A DNA stretch of 64,000 nucleotides from VFJZ01 sp046598415 (GCA_046598415.1 JBKJIG010000160.1:1-64000), one strand, 5' to 3'. Positions 8,376-16,208 are shown, numbered from the stretch's first letter. The notes: a model not told the origin generated them from the letters alone. Numbers and translations are program-made.

Positions 8376-8881
8376 CGGAGCTGACCAAGCAGATCCTGGT
8401 CGCCGGGATCGGCAACGCGTTCCTGCAGGACGACGGCTTCGGCGGCGAGGTCGTGCGGCGCCTGCGCCTGCGCGAGATGCCCGCCGGCGTGACGCTCGGC
8501 GACTTCGGCACCGGCGGCCTCGACCTGGCGTACGAGGTGATGCGCGGGTACGACGCGCTGGTGCTGGTCGACGTCAGCCGCCAGGGCGGCGCGCCGGGCA
8601 CGCTCTACGTGATGGAGGCGAAGGAGGAGGACATCGCCGCCGGCATCGAGGACGGCGCGATGGTCGACCCCCACGGCATGGACCCCGAGACGGTGCTGCG
8701 GTTCGTGCGCGCCGTCGGCGGCTGGCCCGGCAAGGTGATGGTCATCGCCTGCGAGCCGGCGAACGTCGAGGAGCCCGGCATGGGCCTCACACCCGACGTC
8801 GCCGCGACTGTCGACCGGGCCGTCGATCTGGTGGCCGAGACCGTCGGCGAGCTGCAATCCGACGCCGCGTACGCGAGCTGA
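8372..8881 (+). CDS. Hydrogenase maturation endopeptidase (HybD/HycI type, M52)
   Basis: 169 residues. Proteases of this family bind the nickel in the precursor large subunit and cut after the His of the C-terminal DPCxxCxxH motif. The metal-binding pattern is present: GIGNAFLQDDGFGGE near residues 12-25, with Asp20/Asp21 at the place of Glu16 of HybD, YDALVLVDVS for the central Asp, and DPHGMDPETVL for the His. Its substrate here is most likely HhyL, which keeps a 19-residue tail. The start ATG overlaps the stop of the small gene before it. hypA follows 8 bp later. Confidence 0.93.
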   Translation: MTELTKQILVAGIGNAFLQDDGFGGEVVRRLRLREMPAGVTLGDFGTGGLDLAYEVMRGYDALVLVDVSRQGGAPGTLYVMEAKEEDIAAGIEDGAMVDPHGMDPETVLRFVRAVGGWPGKVMVIACEPANVEEPGMGLTPDVAATVDRAVDLVAETVGELQSDAAYAS

Positions 8882-8889
8882 GGCGCGAA

Positions 8890-9246
8890 GTGCACGAGCT
8901 GTCGCTCGCCAGTGCGGTGATCGACACGGCGTCGCGCCACGCCGACGGCCGTCGCATCACGGCCGTGCACCTGCGCGTCGGGCACCTGCGGCAGGTCGTG
9001 CCCGACTCGCTGCAGTTCTACTTCGGCCACGTCGCCGAGGGCACGCCGTGCGCGGGCGCCCGCCTGTCGCTCGAGGTGGTGCCGGCCGAGCTGCGCTGCA
9101 ACGGCTGCGGCCACGCGTGGCAGCTGGAGGAGATCGCATTCCGATGCCCGGCCTGCGACGCGGCGGACGTGGCGGTGATGGCGGGCGAGGAGTTCGAGGT
9201 CGAATGGATCAACGTCGAGCAGCTGGAGGAGCAATGCACCGTGTGA
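8890..9246 (+). CDS. hypA: HypA, nickel-insertion metallochaperone
   Basis: 118 residues from GTG 8890, preceded by GAGGCGCGAA. HypA delivers Ni together with HypB. It begins with the invariant MHELSLA (Ni is bound through the N-terminal Met and His2) and has the zinc site as two CxxC pairs, CNGCGHAW and CPACDAAD. Length matches the family. Its 3' end overlaps hypB. Confidence 0.95.
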   Translation: MHELSLASAVIDTASRHADGRRITAVHLRVGHLRQVVPDSLQFYFGHVAEGTPCAGARLSLEVVPAELRCNGCGHAWQLEEIAFRCPACDAADVAVMAGEEFEVEWINVEQLEEQCTV

Positions 9247-9920
9247 GGGTCCGGGTCGTCGAGGACGCGCTCGACGCCAACAACACGATCGCACGCGCCA
9301 ACCGCGACGACTTCGACCGGCACGGGGTCACCGTCGTGAACCTCATGGGCGCACCGGGCGCCGGCAAGACGGCGCTGCTCGAGCGCCTGCTCGAGGCGCC
9401 CATGCCCGACATCCGCATCGGCGTGCTCGAGGGCGACGTCGAGGGCTCGCTCGACGCCGACCGGCTCGCCGGCCTGCACGTGCCCGTGACGCAGATCAAC
9501 ACGGCGGCCGGGTTCGGCGGTGAGTGCCACCTCGACGCCAACATGGTGCGCTCGGCGCTCGCCAGCGTGCCGCTGGACGAGATCGATCTGCTGCTGATCG
9601 AGAACGTCGGCAACCTCGTCTGCCCGGCCGAGTTCCGCGTCGGCGAGGACGCCCGTGTGATGGTCACCTCGGTCACCGAGGGCGAGGACAAGCCGCTCAA
9701 GTACCCGCTCATGTTCCGCGCCTGCGACCTCGTGATGGTGAACAAGGTCGACCTGCTGCCGCACCTCGACATCGACCTCGACCTGCTGCTGCACCGCATC
9801 GACAAGGTGCATCCGGACGTGCCGACGATGGTCGTCAGCGGCCGCACCGGCGACGGCGTCGACGGCGTCCGGCAGTGGCTGCGCGAGCTGCATCGGACGC
9901 GAGCCGGGGTCTCCGTGTGA
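9234..9920 (+). CDS. hypB: HypB, Ni-insertion GTPase
   Basis: 228 residues. HypB uses GTP to drive nickel insertion with HypA. The P-loop GAPGAGKT lies at residues 39-46. Other signatures are EGDVEGSLDADR, the metal-binding GGECHLDANMV, LLIENVGNLVCP and the guanine-specificity motif NKVDLLP. There is no His-rich nickel-storage stretch at the N-terminus. I chose ATG 9234 because GGAGGA sits three bases before it; a GTG at 9243 overlapping the hypA stop is the alternative. It is coupled at its end to the SIS gene by a GTGA overlap. Confidence 0.94.
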   Translation: MHRVRVRVVEDALDANNTIARANRDDFDRHGVTVVNLMGAPGAGKTALLERLLEAPMPDIRIGVLEGDVEGSLDADRLAGLHVPVTQINTAAGFGGECHLDANMVRSALASVPLDEIDLLLIENVGNLVCPAEFRVGEDARVMVTSVTEGEDKPLKYPLMFRACDLVMVNKVDLLPHLDIDLDLLLHRIDKVHPDVPTMVVSGRTGDGVDGVRQWLRELHRTRAGVSV

Positions 9921-11155
9921 CGCCACCGGCGAGCCTCGACGCGCTGCGCGCCCACGTCGACGGCGCCCTCGCCGAGCGGACCGCCGCGTCGGAGCGCTTC
10001 TTCGTGGCGGAAGCCGATCGCCTGGCGGGCCTCTGCCACGCGATGGCCGAGCGGTTCGCGCGCGGTGGCCGGTTGATCGCCGTCGGGCTGACCGACGCCG
10101 CCCGCAGCGACGTCGCGCACGTGGCGGTCGAGTTCGTGCACCCGGTGATCGTCGGCAAGCGCGCGCTGCCCGCCATCGGCGTCACCGGCGCGCCGGCCTC
10201 GCTGGGGGTCCGGCTGGGGCTGCTGGCCCGCGCCGACGACATCGTGGTCGCGTTCGGCGAGGCGGGGGAGGAGGCCCTGGCCGAGGCGGTGGCGCGCGCG
10301 CGCGCCGATGGTTCGCTGACGGTCGCCTTCGCAGCGCTGGGCGCCGAGTGGGAGCTCGACCCACCGTCGTCGGACGCGCTGATCCGTCAGGAGCTGGTCG
10401 AGACCGCCTACCACATGTTGTGGGAGCTCGTCCACGTGTTCTTCGAGCATCGCGGCCTGCTGCAGGGCCGCACCGAGCGCCGCTCGCTCGACGTCGGCGC
10501 CTCGAGCTTCCTGTACCCGTTCCTCGCCGATCGCGAGGACGACCTCGACGCCGTGCTGCGCGACGTCAGCGCCTCCGTCGTGATGAAGGCGGAGGAGTCG
10601 GCGTCGCTGCGCGCCGTCACCGTCCGCGACGGTCTCGGGCAGCTGCGCGCCGCCGCCGGCGCCCTGCGTGACGTCTTCGCTGCCGGCGGCACGCTGCTCG
10701 CCCTCGGCAATGGCGGCTCGGCCACCGATGCCATGGACGTCGTCGCCGACCTCGCGACGCCGCCGCCGGGCACCGGCTGGCGGCCGCGCCGCGCGCTCGA
10801 CCTGACGGGCGACACCGCGATCCTGACCGCGATCGCCAACGATATCGGCACCGACGCCGTCTTCTCCCGCCAGGTGATCGCGTACGGCCAGCCCGGCGAC
10901 GCGCTGCTGGCGCTCTCCACGAGCGGCGACTCGCGGAGCGTCGTGACCGCACTGATCGAGGCCCGCCGCCGGGGGCTGCGCACCATCGCGCTGGTCGGGT
11001 ACGACGGTGGCCGGATCGCCGCCGAGCGGCTCGCCGACCACATCGTCCTGACCCCCTCGCAGCACATCCCGCGCATCCAGGAGGCCCAGGCGACGGCCTA
11101 CCATCTCCTCTGCGACCTCGTCGAACGGGCGGAGCGCGAACCGGAGCGGGTGTGA
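9917..11155 (+). CDS. Tandem SIS-domain protein (GmhA-like C-terminal half) in the hyp operon
   Basis: 412 residues from GTG 9917 (GTGA overlap with hypB). SIS domains bind phosphosugars. The C-terminal half (about 225-405) resembles phosphoheptose isomerase, with GNGGSA at about 264 and a phosphate-binding STSGDS near 333. The N-terminal half (about 20-190) has the outline of a second SIS domain but lacks those motifs. The stretch HMLWELVHVFFEHRG links them. Its place between hypB and hypF, with overlaps on both sides, implies a job in hydrogenase maturation or a coupled sugar-phosphate step. The substrate is unknown. It may be a regulator that senses a metabolite rather than an enzyme. Confidence 0.8.
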   Translation: MTPPASLDALRAHVDGALAERTAASERFFVAEADRLAGLCHAMAERFARGGRLIAVGLTDAARSDVAHVAVEFVHPVIVGKRALPAIGVTGAPASLGVRLGLLARADDIVVAFGEAGEEALAEAVARARADGSLTVAFAALGAEWELDPPSSDALIRQELVETAYHMLWELVHVFFEHRGLLQGRTERRSLDVGASSFLYPFLADREDDLDAVLRDVSASVVMKAEESASLRAVTVRDGLGQLRAAAGALRDVFAAGGTLLALGNGGSATDAMDVVADLATPPPGTGWRPRRALDLTGDTAILTAIANDIGTDAVFSRQVIAYGQPGDALLALSTSGDSRSVVTALIEARRRGLRTIALVGYDGGRIAAERLADHIVLTPSQHIPRIQEAQATAYHLLCDLVERAEREPERV

Positions 11156-13338
11156 TCCCGGGGGCGCCCCCCGCACTGCTGGAGCGCCGGCGCCTCGAGG
11201 TGCACGGCGTCGTGCAGGGAGTCGGTTTCCGGCCGTTCGTCTACTGGCTCGCCCGTTCCCAGGGGCTGACCGGGTTCGTGCTCAACACCGGCGGCGGCGT
11301 AGTGATCGAGGCCGAGGGGCCGGCCGGCACGCTCGACGCGTTTGCCCGCGCGCTGGCCGCCGACGCGCCGTCGCTGGCCCGTGTCGACGCCGTGTCGTCG
11401 GCCGGCATCGCGGTGACCGGCGACGCGGAGTTCGTGATCGCGGCCAGCGCCGTGACGGCGGGCGGCGCCGCCATTCCCGCGGATGTCGCCACCTGCGACG
11501 ACTGCCTGCGCGAGCTGTTCGACCCGGCCGATCGCCGGCACCGGTACCCGTTCATCAACTGCACCCAGTGCGGGCCGCGGTTCACGATCGTGCGCGATGT
11601 GCCGTACGACCGGCCGAACACGACCATGGCCGGGTTCGCGATGTGCGCCGACTGCCGGCGGGAGTACACCGATCCGGCCGACCGGCGCTTCCACGCCGAG
11701 CCGATCGCGTGCGCCGTCTGCGGGCCGCGGCTGACGACGCCGCTGGCCGAGGCCATCGCGCTGCTGCGCGGCGGCGCGGTGCTGGCGGTGAAAGGGCTCG
11801 GTGGTTACCACCTGGCGTGCGACGCCACCGACGCCGGTGCGGTGGAGCTGCTGCGCGCCCGTAAGCACCGCGACGACAAGCCGTTCGCGGTGATGACCGC
11901 CGCGCCGCACCTGCTGGCCGACATGGACGAGGACGAGGCGGCGCTGCTGCAAGCGCGTGAGCGACCGATCGTCCTGCTCCGCCGCCGGGCCGGCTCGCCG
12001 ATCGCCGCCGGGGTCGCACCGGGCAGCCCGTGGCTGGGCCTGATGCTGCCGTACACACCCCTGCACCACCTGCTGCTCACCGATTTCGGCGGGCCGCTGG
12101 TGATGACGAGCGGCAACCGGTCGGACGAGCCGATCGCGTTCGCCGACGACGACGCGCGCGAGCGCCTATGCGGCATCGCCGACGCCTTCCTCGCCCACGA
12201 CCGGCCGATCCACCGCCGCTGCGAGGACTCGGTCGTACGCGCCGCGTTCCCGCTGCGTCGATCTCGCGGCTACGCGCCCGACGGGCTGCCGTTACCGGTC
12301 GCCGCGCCACAGCCGCTGGTCGCGGTCGGCGCGTCCATGAAGAGCACGTTCTGCGTGGCGCGGGGCGACCGGGCGTACCTGTCGGCTCACCTCGGCGACC
12401 TCGACACCGAGCAGGCGTACCGCGCGTTCGAGGCCGATCTCGATCTCTACCTCGCGATGCTCGACGTCACACCGCGGGTGATAGCGCACGACCTGCACCC
12501 CGACTACCTCTCGACCCGGTGGGCGCACGAGCGCGACGCCGAGCTGCTCGGTGTGCAGCACCACCACGCGCACGCCGCCGGCTGCATGGCCGAGCACGGC
12601 GTCACCGGCCCGGTGCTGGCGCTGGTGTTCGACGGCACCGGGTACGGCCCCGACGGCACCATCTGGGGCGGCGAACTGCTGCGGTGCGACCTGGAGACGT
12701 TCGAGCGGATCGCGCATCTCGACCCGGTGCCGCTGCCGGGCGGCGAGGCGGCGATCCGCGAGCCGTGGCGCGTCGCCGCCGCGTATCTGGCGGCCGCGGG
12801 CCGGCCGGTGCCGTTCGCCGGCTGGCCGCTGGTCCGGCAGAGTCTCGCCGTCAACGCGCCGCTGTCGGCGGGCATGGGCCGGCTGTTCGACGCGGTCGCC
12901 GCGCTCCTGGGCGTGCGCGAGCGCGTGACGTACGAGGGGCAGGCGGCGATCGAGCTGGAGCAGCTCGCCGGCGTGACGGCGGCCGAGCCGTACGCGTGCC
13001 GGGTGGGCGACGGACTGATCCGCGGCGAGGACCTGCTGCTCGCGGCGCACGACGACCTGGCGGCCGGGCGGTCGCGCGAGCAGATCGCGGCGGCGTTCCA
13101 CGAGGGGGTCGCCCTGGCGGCGGTGACGGCGTGCGAGCTGGCGGCCGAGCCGCGCACGGTGGTGCTGTCGGGCGGGACGTTCCAGAACCTGCGGCTGCTC
13201 GCCTCGACCGAGCGCCTCCTGACCGCGCGCGGCTTCCGTGTGCTGCGGCACCGGCGCGTACCGCCCAACGACGGCGGCATCAGCTACGGGCAGGCGGCGG
13301 TGGCCGCGGCCCGGTTGCACGCCGCCGCCCACCCGTAA
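11152..13338 (+). CDS. hypF: HypF, carbamoyltransferase for hydrogenase cyanide ligands
   Basis: 728 residues. HypF turns carbamoyl phosphate into carbamoyl-AMP and transfers it to the C-terminal Cys of HypE. Domains in order: acylphosphatase (VHGVVQGVGFRPFVYWLA, about 5-90); two zinc fingers (CDDC near 115 with CTQCGPRF, then CADC with CAVCGPRL); a YrdC-like domain (KGLGGYHLACDA); and a Kae1-like domain with HHHAHAAGCMAEHG near 470 and LSGGTFQN. Length fits the family. GTG 11152 overlaps the stop of the SIS gene. The stop codon lies inside the operator in front of the next gene, so this is the end of the hydrogenase operon. Confidence 0.96.
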   Translation: MIPGAPPALLERRRLEVHGVVQGVGFRPFVYWLARSQGLTGFVLNTGGGVVIEAEGPAGTLDAFARALAADAPSLARVDAVSSAGIAVTGDAEFVIAASAVTAGGAAIPADVATCDDCLRELFDPADRRHRYPFINCTQCGPRFTIVRDVPYDRPNTTMAGFAMCADCRREYTDPADRRFHAEPIACAVCGPRLTTPLAEAIALLRGGAVLAVKGLGGYHLACDATDAGAVELLRARKHRDDKPFAVMTAAPHLLADMDEDEAALLQARERPIVLLRRRAGSPIAAGVAPGSPWLGLMLPYTPLHHLLLTDFGGPLVMTSGNRSDEPIAFADDDARERLCGIADAFLAHDRPIHRRCEDSVVRAAFPLRRSRGYAPDGLPLPVAAPQPLVAVGASMKSTFCVARGDRAYLSAHLGDLDTEQAYRAFEADLDLYLAMLDVTPRVIAHDLHPDYLSTRWAHERDAELLGVQHHHAHAAGCMAEHGVTGPVLALVFDGTGYGPDGTIWGGELLRCDLETFERIAHLDPVPLPGGEAAIREPWRVAAAYLAAAGRPVPFAGWPLVRQSLAVNAPLSAGMGRLFDAVAALLGVRERVTYEGQAAIELEQLAGVTAAEPYACRVGDGLIRGEDLLLAAHDDLAAGRSREQIAAAFHEGVALAAVTACELAAEPRTVVLSGGTFQNLRLLASTERLLTARGFRVLRHRRVPPNDGGISYGQAAVAAARLHAAAHP

Positions 13339-13350
13339 CGCTATCGTTAC
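13335..13350 (+). promoter_or_regulatory. ArsR-type operator, GTAAC-N6-GTTAC
   Basis: Perfect inverted repeat GTAACG-CTAT-CGTTAC overlapping the hypF stop codon and ending three bases before the arsR start. The same GTAAC-N6-GTTAC pattern recurs at 14067-14083 in front of the next transcription unit. Two copies around one ArsR gene make this its likely autoregulatory binding site. Confidence 0.7.
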
Positions 13351-13353
13351 CGC

Positions 13354-13644
13354 ATGCACGCGCTCGACGCTCTCGGCAGCCCGGTCCGGCGTGACATCCT
13401 GCGCGAGCTGCAGGGTGCGCCGCTGACCGTCGGCGAGCTCGCGACGCGGTTCCCCGTCAGCCGCCCCGCCATCTCCCGCCACCTGCACGTGCTGCGCGAG
13501 GCCGGCCTGGTCGAGATCCGGCCGCAGCGCGGCCGCGGCGTGTACGCGATCCGCGTGCAGGGGTTCGCCTCGGTGCGCGACTTCCTGGACGAGTTCTGGG
13601 ACGTCGCGCTGGCACGTCTGGAGCAGATCGCCCGCGATGATTGA
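13354..13644 (+). CDS. ArsR-family winged-helix repressor
   Basis: 96 residues. The winged helix fills the whole protein (LGSPVRRDILRELQ, LTVGELATRFPVSRPAISRH for helix-turn-helix, LREAGLVEIRPQRGRGVYAI for the wing). No Cys pair for metal sensing is present, which fits the ArsR subgroup paired with SRPBCC/AHSA1 genes rather than metal sensors. The 3' end overlaps the following SRPBCC gene by eight bases. It has almost no leader: an operator ends three bases before ATG 13354. It probably represses itself and the gene at 14114. Confidence 0.9.
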   Translation: MHALDALGSPVRRDILRELQGAPLTVGELATRFPVSRPAISRHLHVLREAGLVEIRPQRGRGVYAIRVQGFASVRDFLDEFWDVALARLEQIARDD

Positions 13645-14071
13645 CAAGTCGGTGGTGCTGCCGTGCGGGCCCGACCGGGCGTTCGCGCTGTTCACGGGCG
13701 AGATCTCCCGCTGGTGGCCGGCGTCGCGCCGGCACACGGGCGATCCGTCGAGCCGGATCACACTCAGCGCGGGCGGTGCGTTCTTCGAGCGCGCTGCCGA
13801 CGGCACGACGGTCGACCTCGGCCGGGTGCGGGTGTGGGAGCCGCCGGCGCGGCTGGTGCTCGACTTCTACCCGGGCACCGATCCCGAGCATCCGACCGCG
13901 GTCGAGATCGCGTTCTCGCCGGAGGGCGACGGCACCCGCGTCCGTGTGCTGCACGGCCCGACCGAGGCCAGCGCCACGCTGTTCGAGCAGCGGGCGCCGT
14001 CGTTCGCGAAGTCCTGGGACGTCGTCCTCGCCGCGCTTCCAGACGATGTCGAAGACTTGCCGAGTCGGTAA
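13637..14071 (+). CDS. SRPBCC/AHSA1-like ligand-binding domain protein
   Basis: 144 residues, overlapping arsR and translated with it. The START-like fold is indicated by the opening SVVLPCGPDRAFALFTG, the WW-containing helix (ISRWWPASRRH), the strand motif GGAFFERAADG, RVRVWEPPARLVLDFYPG and the C-terminal long helix (FAKSWDVVLAALP). ArsR-AHSA1 pairs are common in actinobacteria. The partner binds small hydrophobic molecules or changes repressor activity, but the ligand here is unknown. The stop lies within the second copy of the ArsR operator. Confidence 0.85.
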   Translation: MIDKSVVLPCGPDRAFALFTGEISRWWPASRRHTGDPSSRITLSAGGAFFERAADGTTVDLGRVRVWEPPARLVLDFYPGTDPEHPTAVEIAFSPEGDGTRVRVLHGPTEASATLFEQRAPSFAKSWDVVLAALPDDVEDLPSR

Positions 14072-14085
14072 CGACGATGTTACCG
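14066..14085 (+). promoter_or_regulatory. Second ArsR-type operator
   Basis: CGGTAAC-GACGAT-GTTACCG, seven-base arms around a six-base spacer. It shares the GTAAC-N6-GTTAC core with 13335-13350. It overlaps the stop of the SRPBCC gene and lies 28 bases before the ATG of the gene at 14114, so that gene probably has its own promoter under ArsR control. Confidence 0.7.
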
Positions 14086-14113
14086 TTCGAGAGCAGCGAC
14101 GAGGGAGCGGACA

Positions 14114-14533
14114 ATGAGCGGTAACGAGGTCAGCGGAGCGGGCACGCGCAAGGAGCCGTGGGTGCTGAAGACGCCGCCCGGGCAGTCCGAGTACCAGGCT
14201 TTCCGAGACGAGACGCTCGATCCCCCCGCCCTGGTCGTCCAGGTCGGCAAGACCGAGCTCCGCTACCACCTGCGGTGCCTCGACGACCTCCAGGCGATGC
14301 TCGCCGCGGCGGGCGACTGGGTGCCGCTCGGCAGCGCCGACGAGCAGAAGCCGGCGGCGGCGGGGACCGTCGAGGCGTGGGCGCGTGCCGACGATAACCC
14401 GGTCGGCGGCTGGTACGGCCTGAAGAAGGGCCTGCGCGGCCGGTTCGCGAACTACGTGCCACCGGTGATGGAGGTGCTCGGCCGGGCCGAGGTCGAGCAC
14501 AACCCGCGTAGCAACCGGATGCGCGCCCTGTAG
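14114..14533 (+). CDS. Conserved hypothetical protein (139 aa), likely ArsR target
   Basis: 139 residues, ATG 14114 after GAGGGAGCGGACA. I do not recognise a named family. The central part has a Trp/Gly-rich region (VGGWYGLKKGLRGRFANYVPP) and the C-terminal end VEHNPRSNRMRAL is basic. An alpha/beta opening (WVLKTPPGQSEYQAF) is followed by LVVQVGKTELRYHLR. No membrane segment, signal peptide or metal motif is present. The only functional clue is the ArsR operator upstream. Confidence 0.75.
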   Translation: MSGNEVSGAGTRKEPWVLKTPPGQSEYQAFRDETLDPPALVVQVGKTELRYHLRCLDDLQAMLAAAGDWVPLGSADEQKPAAAGTVEAWARADDNPVGGWYGLKKGLRGRFANYVPPVMEVLGRAEVEHNPRSNRMRAL

Positions 14534-14561
14534 GTCGCGGCCGCCGTCAGCGGGACGTCGT

Positions 14562-15101
14562 TCAGCGCTGCGAGCGGAACGCGGCGAGGCCGCGTTCCCA
14601 GGCGGCGTCGAGGTCGGCGCCGGCGGGGAAGCGGTGGTCGAGCTCGAGGATGGTCATGCCGTGCGCGAACGCCCAGGCGGCCCGCGCCAGATCGGCGTCC
14701 TGTCCGGCTGCCTCGTAGATCGTGCGGCCGGCGCGATCCTCGGCGCCGGGCGTCAGCAGCTCGCGATGCAGCTCGTGGGCGGTCATCAGTCGGTAGAGGT
14801 GGGGGTGGGCAGCGGCGAACGCGCGGTAGACGCGGGCGGTCCGGGTGAGCGGGTCGCCCGGCTGCGCGGCTGCCGCCTCGAACGCCTCGGCCAGGCGCTC
14901 GAAGCCGACCGAGATGATGGCCGCCTCGAGCGCGCGCTTGTCGGGCACGTGCTCGTACAGCGACGGCGCGCGGATGCCGATGCGGTCGGCGATGCGGCGC
15001 ATCGACAGCGCGTCGGGCCCCTCCGTCTCGAGCAGCTCGAGCGCGGCCTCGACGATCTGCTGCGCCCGCGGGGTGCGAGGCTCAGGCGCGGAGGTAGCCA
15101 T
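14562..15101 (-). CDS. TetR-family repressor
   Basis: 179 residues from ATG 15101. The N-terminal DNA-binding domain is clear (QIVEAALELLETEGPDALSM, RRIADRIGIRAPSLYEHVPD). The C-terminal ligand-binding helices follow (ARVYRAFAAAHPHLYRLMTA). An upstream in-frame start would extend it eight residues but lies deeper inside the neighbour. It overlaps the end of the DUF4260 gene by 20 bases and is therefore in the same operon. The paired CTAAC-N3-GTTAG sites at 15474-15517 are its likely operators, so it should repress itself and DUF4260. Confidence 0.88.
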   Translation of the reverse strand: MATSAPEPRTPRAQQIVEAALELLETEGPDALSMRRIADRIGIRAPSLYEHVPDKRALEAAIISVGFERLAEAFEAAAAQPGDPLTRTARVYRAFAAAHPHLYRLMTAHELHRELLTPGAEDRAGRTIYEAAGQDADLARAAWAFAHGMTILELDHRFPAGADLDAAWERGLAAFRSQR

Positions 15102-15471
15102 CGCGCGTCCGCAGGCCGTAGCCAACGCCCCGGTCGAGGCTGACGTGGAACGCCCAGATCAGGGCGGCGACGAGGTAGCCGGTCGAGACCAGTCCGGCGA
15201 CTGCGACGATGCCCAGTGCGACAGGCAGCCAGAAGCGGTGCAGCAGGTTGTAGAGCGGCACGGCGCGGGGGTGCAGGCGCCCCCGCTCGAGGTCGCGGCC
15301 GATGCCGAGGAAGAGCGCCAGATCCGGCGCGAGGCCGAACGCCGCGAGCTGCCAGTAGCCGGTGCCGCCGTCGATCGCGGTGGCGAGTGCGGCGACCAGC
15401 AGGGCGACGGCGGCCGTCCCGTAGGCGAGGCGACGGAACGAGCGGTGGGTGGCGAGTGCGGCGGTGCTCAC
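15082..15471 (-). CDS. DUF4260-like four-helix membrane protein
   Basis: 129 residues from GTG 15471. Four hydrophobic segments are visible: TAAVALLVAALATAI, WQLAAFGLAPDLALFLGI, FWLPVALGIVAVAGLV and GYLVAALIWAFHVSL. The end DRGVGYGLRTRDGYL carries the motif HVSLDRGVGYGL typical of the DUF4260 family, whose function is unknown. It is the first gene of a two-gene operon with the TetR repressor. Its promoter and start region are covered by two palindromic operators. Confidence 0.82.
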   Translation of the reverse strand: MSTAALATHRSFRRLAYGTAAVALLVAALATAIDGGTGYWQLAAFGLAPDLALFLGIGRDLERGRLHPRAVPLYNLLHRFWLPVALGIVAVAGLVSTGYLVAALIWAFHVSLDRGVGYGLRTRDGYLRA

Positions 15472-15473
15472 GT

Positions 15474-15517
15474 GTTCTCCCTAACGTTGTTAGGGAGAAC
15501 ATACCTAACAGTGGTAG
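15474..15517 (-). promoter_or_regulatory. Double TetR operator in front of DUF4260-tetR
   Basis: Site 1 (15474-15500) is a perfect palindrome, GTTCTCCCTAAC and GTTAGGGAGAAC around GTT. Site 2 (15505-15517) repeats its core with one mismatch, CTAAC-AGT-GGTAG. The centres are 24 bp apart. Site 2 lies between the -35 and -10 boxes and site 1 covers the transcription start, as expected for tight autorepression. Confidence 0.8.
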
Positions 15518-15526
15518 GTAAAGCAA
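15498..15526 (-). promoter_or_regulatory. Promoter of the DUF4260-tetR operon
   Basis: On the minus strand: TTGCTT (-35), a 17-base spacer, and TATGTT (-10). The expected start point near 15491 lies inside the upstream palindrome, about 20 bases from the GTG start. Confidence 0.6.
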
Positions 15527-15573
15527 GTCGGTTGACGGTGTTTGCCCGGGAGGTACTCGGGAAGCTGAGATGC

Positions 15574-15960
15574 ATGAGGGTTGAATCCGAGAAGCCCATC
15601 GAGCGGTGCTTCGCGCAGCGCGACCGTGGCGCGCCCCGTGCGGCGCGCGCCGTCGTGGCGGGCATGGACGACCTCGGTGACAGCGTCCGGTGCGACCTGA
15701 CGCTGGTTGTCTCGGAGCTGGTGGCGAACGCCGTTCGCCATGCGCCGCCGACGGACGAGGGCGAGATCGAGCTGGTGATCGCGCGTCGGGACGGGCACAT
15801 CCACGTTGAGGTTCGCGACCCGGGGCGTGGCTTCGATCCGACCCCCGATCTGACCCGCGAGGGCGGGCTCGGCCTGGTCACCGTCTCTCGTGTCTCCCGC
15901 GAGTGGGGCATCCGGGGTGGAGATTGCACCATCGTCTGGTGCAATCTCGCCGTCGGCTGA
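15574..15960 (+). CDS. RsbW/anti-sigma-like HATPase domain protein
   Basis: 128 residues, a stand-alone GHKL ATPase domain. The N box is SELVANAVRHAPP (about 48-60), the first glycine box VRDPGRGFDPTPD, and the second EGGLGLVTVSRVSREWG. Proteins like this phosphorylate anti-anti-sigma factors and hold stress sigma factors of the SigB/SigF type. No antagonist gene is adjacent, so its partners are elsewhere. The following 4 kb holds several genes with promoters of the type such a sigma factor reads, which makes the location suggestive. A possible -35 TTGACG is at 15532. Confidence 0.85.
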   Translation: MRVESEKPIERCFAQRDRGAPRAARAVVAGMDDLGDSVRCDLTLVVSELVANAVRHAPPTDEGEIELVIARRDGHIHVEVRDPGRGFDPTPDLTREGGLGLVTVSRVSREWGIRGGDCTIVWCNLAVG

Positions 15961-16208
15961 CCCTCTGCAGATGGCGCGGGTCCGAGAAGAATGTCTGACC
16001 AACGTCAGACATTCGTTCGTGCCCGAACGCGCGCGGACCTTCACGCAGCGCGCGATCCGCTCGCCTTCCGTAGGAGAAACGTTCTGGGGTCAGACCCCGA
16101 AATCGCCGATTTCGGGGTCTGACCCCGGCATCGAACCGCACGAGGACGCGAAGCGCCGGGGCCTTTCGGACCCGGCGCCGTCGTGCATCCCCCGCCTATC
16201 CGCGGGCT
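15961..16208. other. Intergenic region holding a hairpin repeat
   Basis: 248 bases between two convergent genes. Apart from the strong hairpin repeat at 16086-16126 I find no gene, ribosome site or second structure. A short direct repeat of GTCAGACATTC-like sequence near 15996-16012 (TGTCTGACCAACGTCAGACA) can itself fold. Confidence 0.5.
16086..16126 (+). repeat. 41-nt hairpin repeat, copy 1 (REP-like)
   Basis: Arms GGGGTCAGACCCCGAAATC and GATTTCGGGGTCTGACCCC are a perfect 19-bp inverted repeat around a GCC loop. Each arm contains its own 13-base palindrome (GGGGTCAGACCCC or GGGGTCTGACCCC). A second copy lies at 38118-38158 with the same arm length and the same loop but different inner base pairs. 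Both copies are preceded by GTTCT. It sits at the meeting point of two convergent genes, so it could also act as a terminator. Confidence 0.85.
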
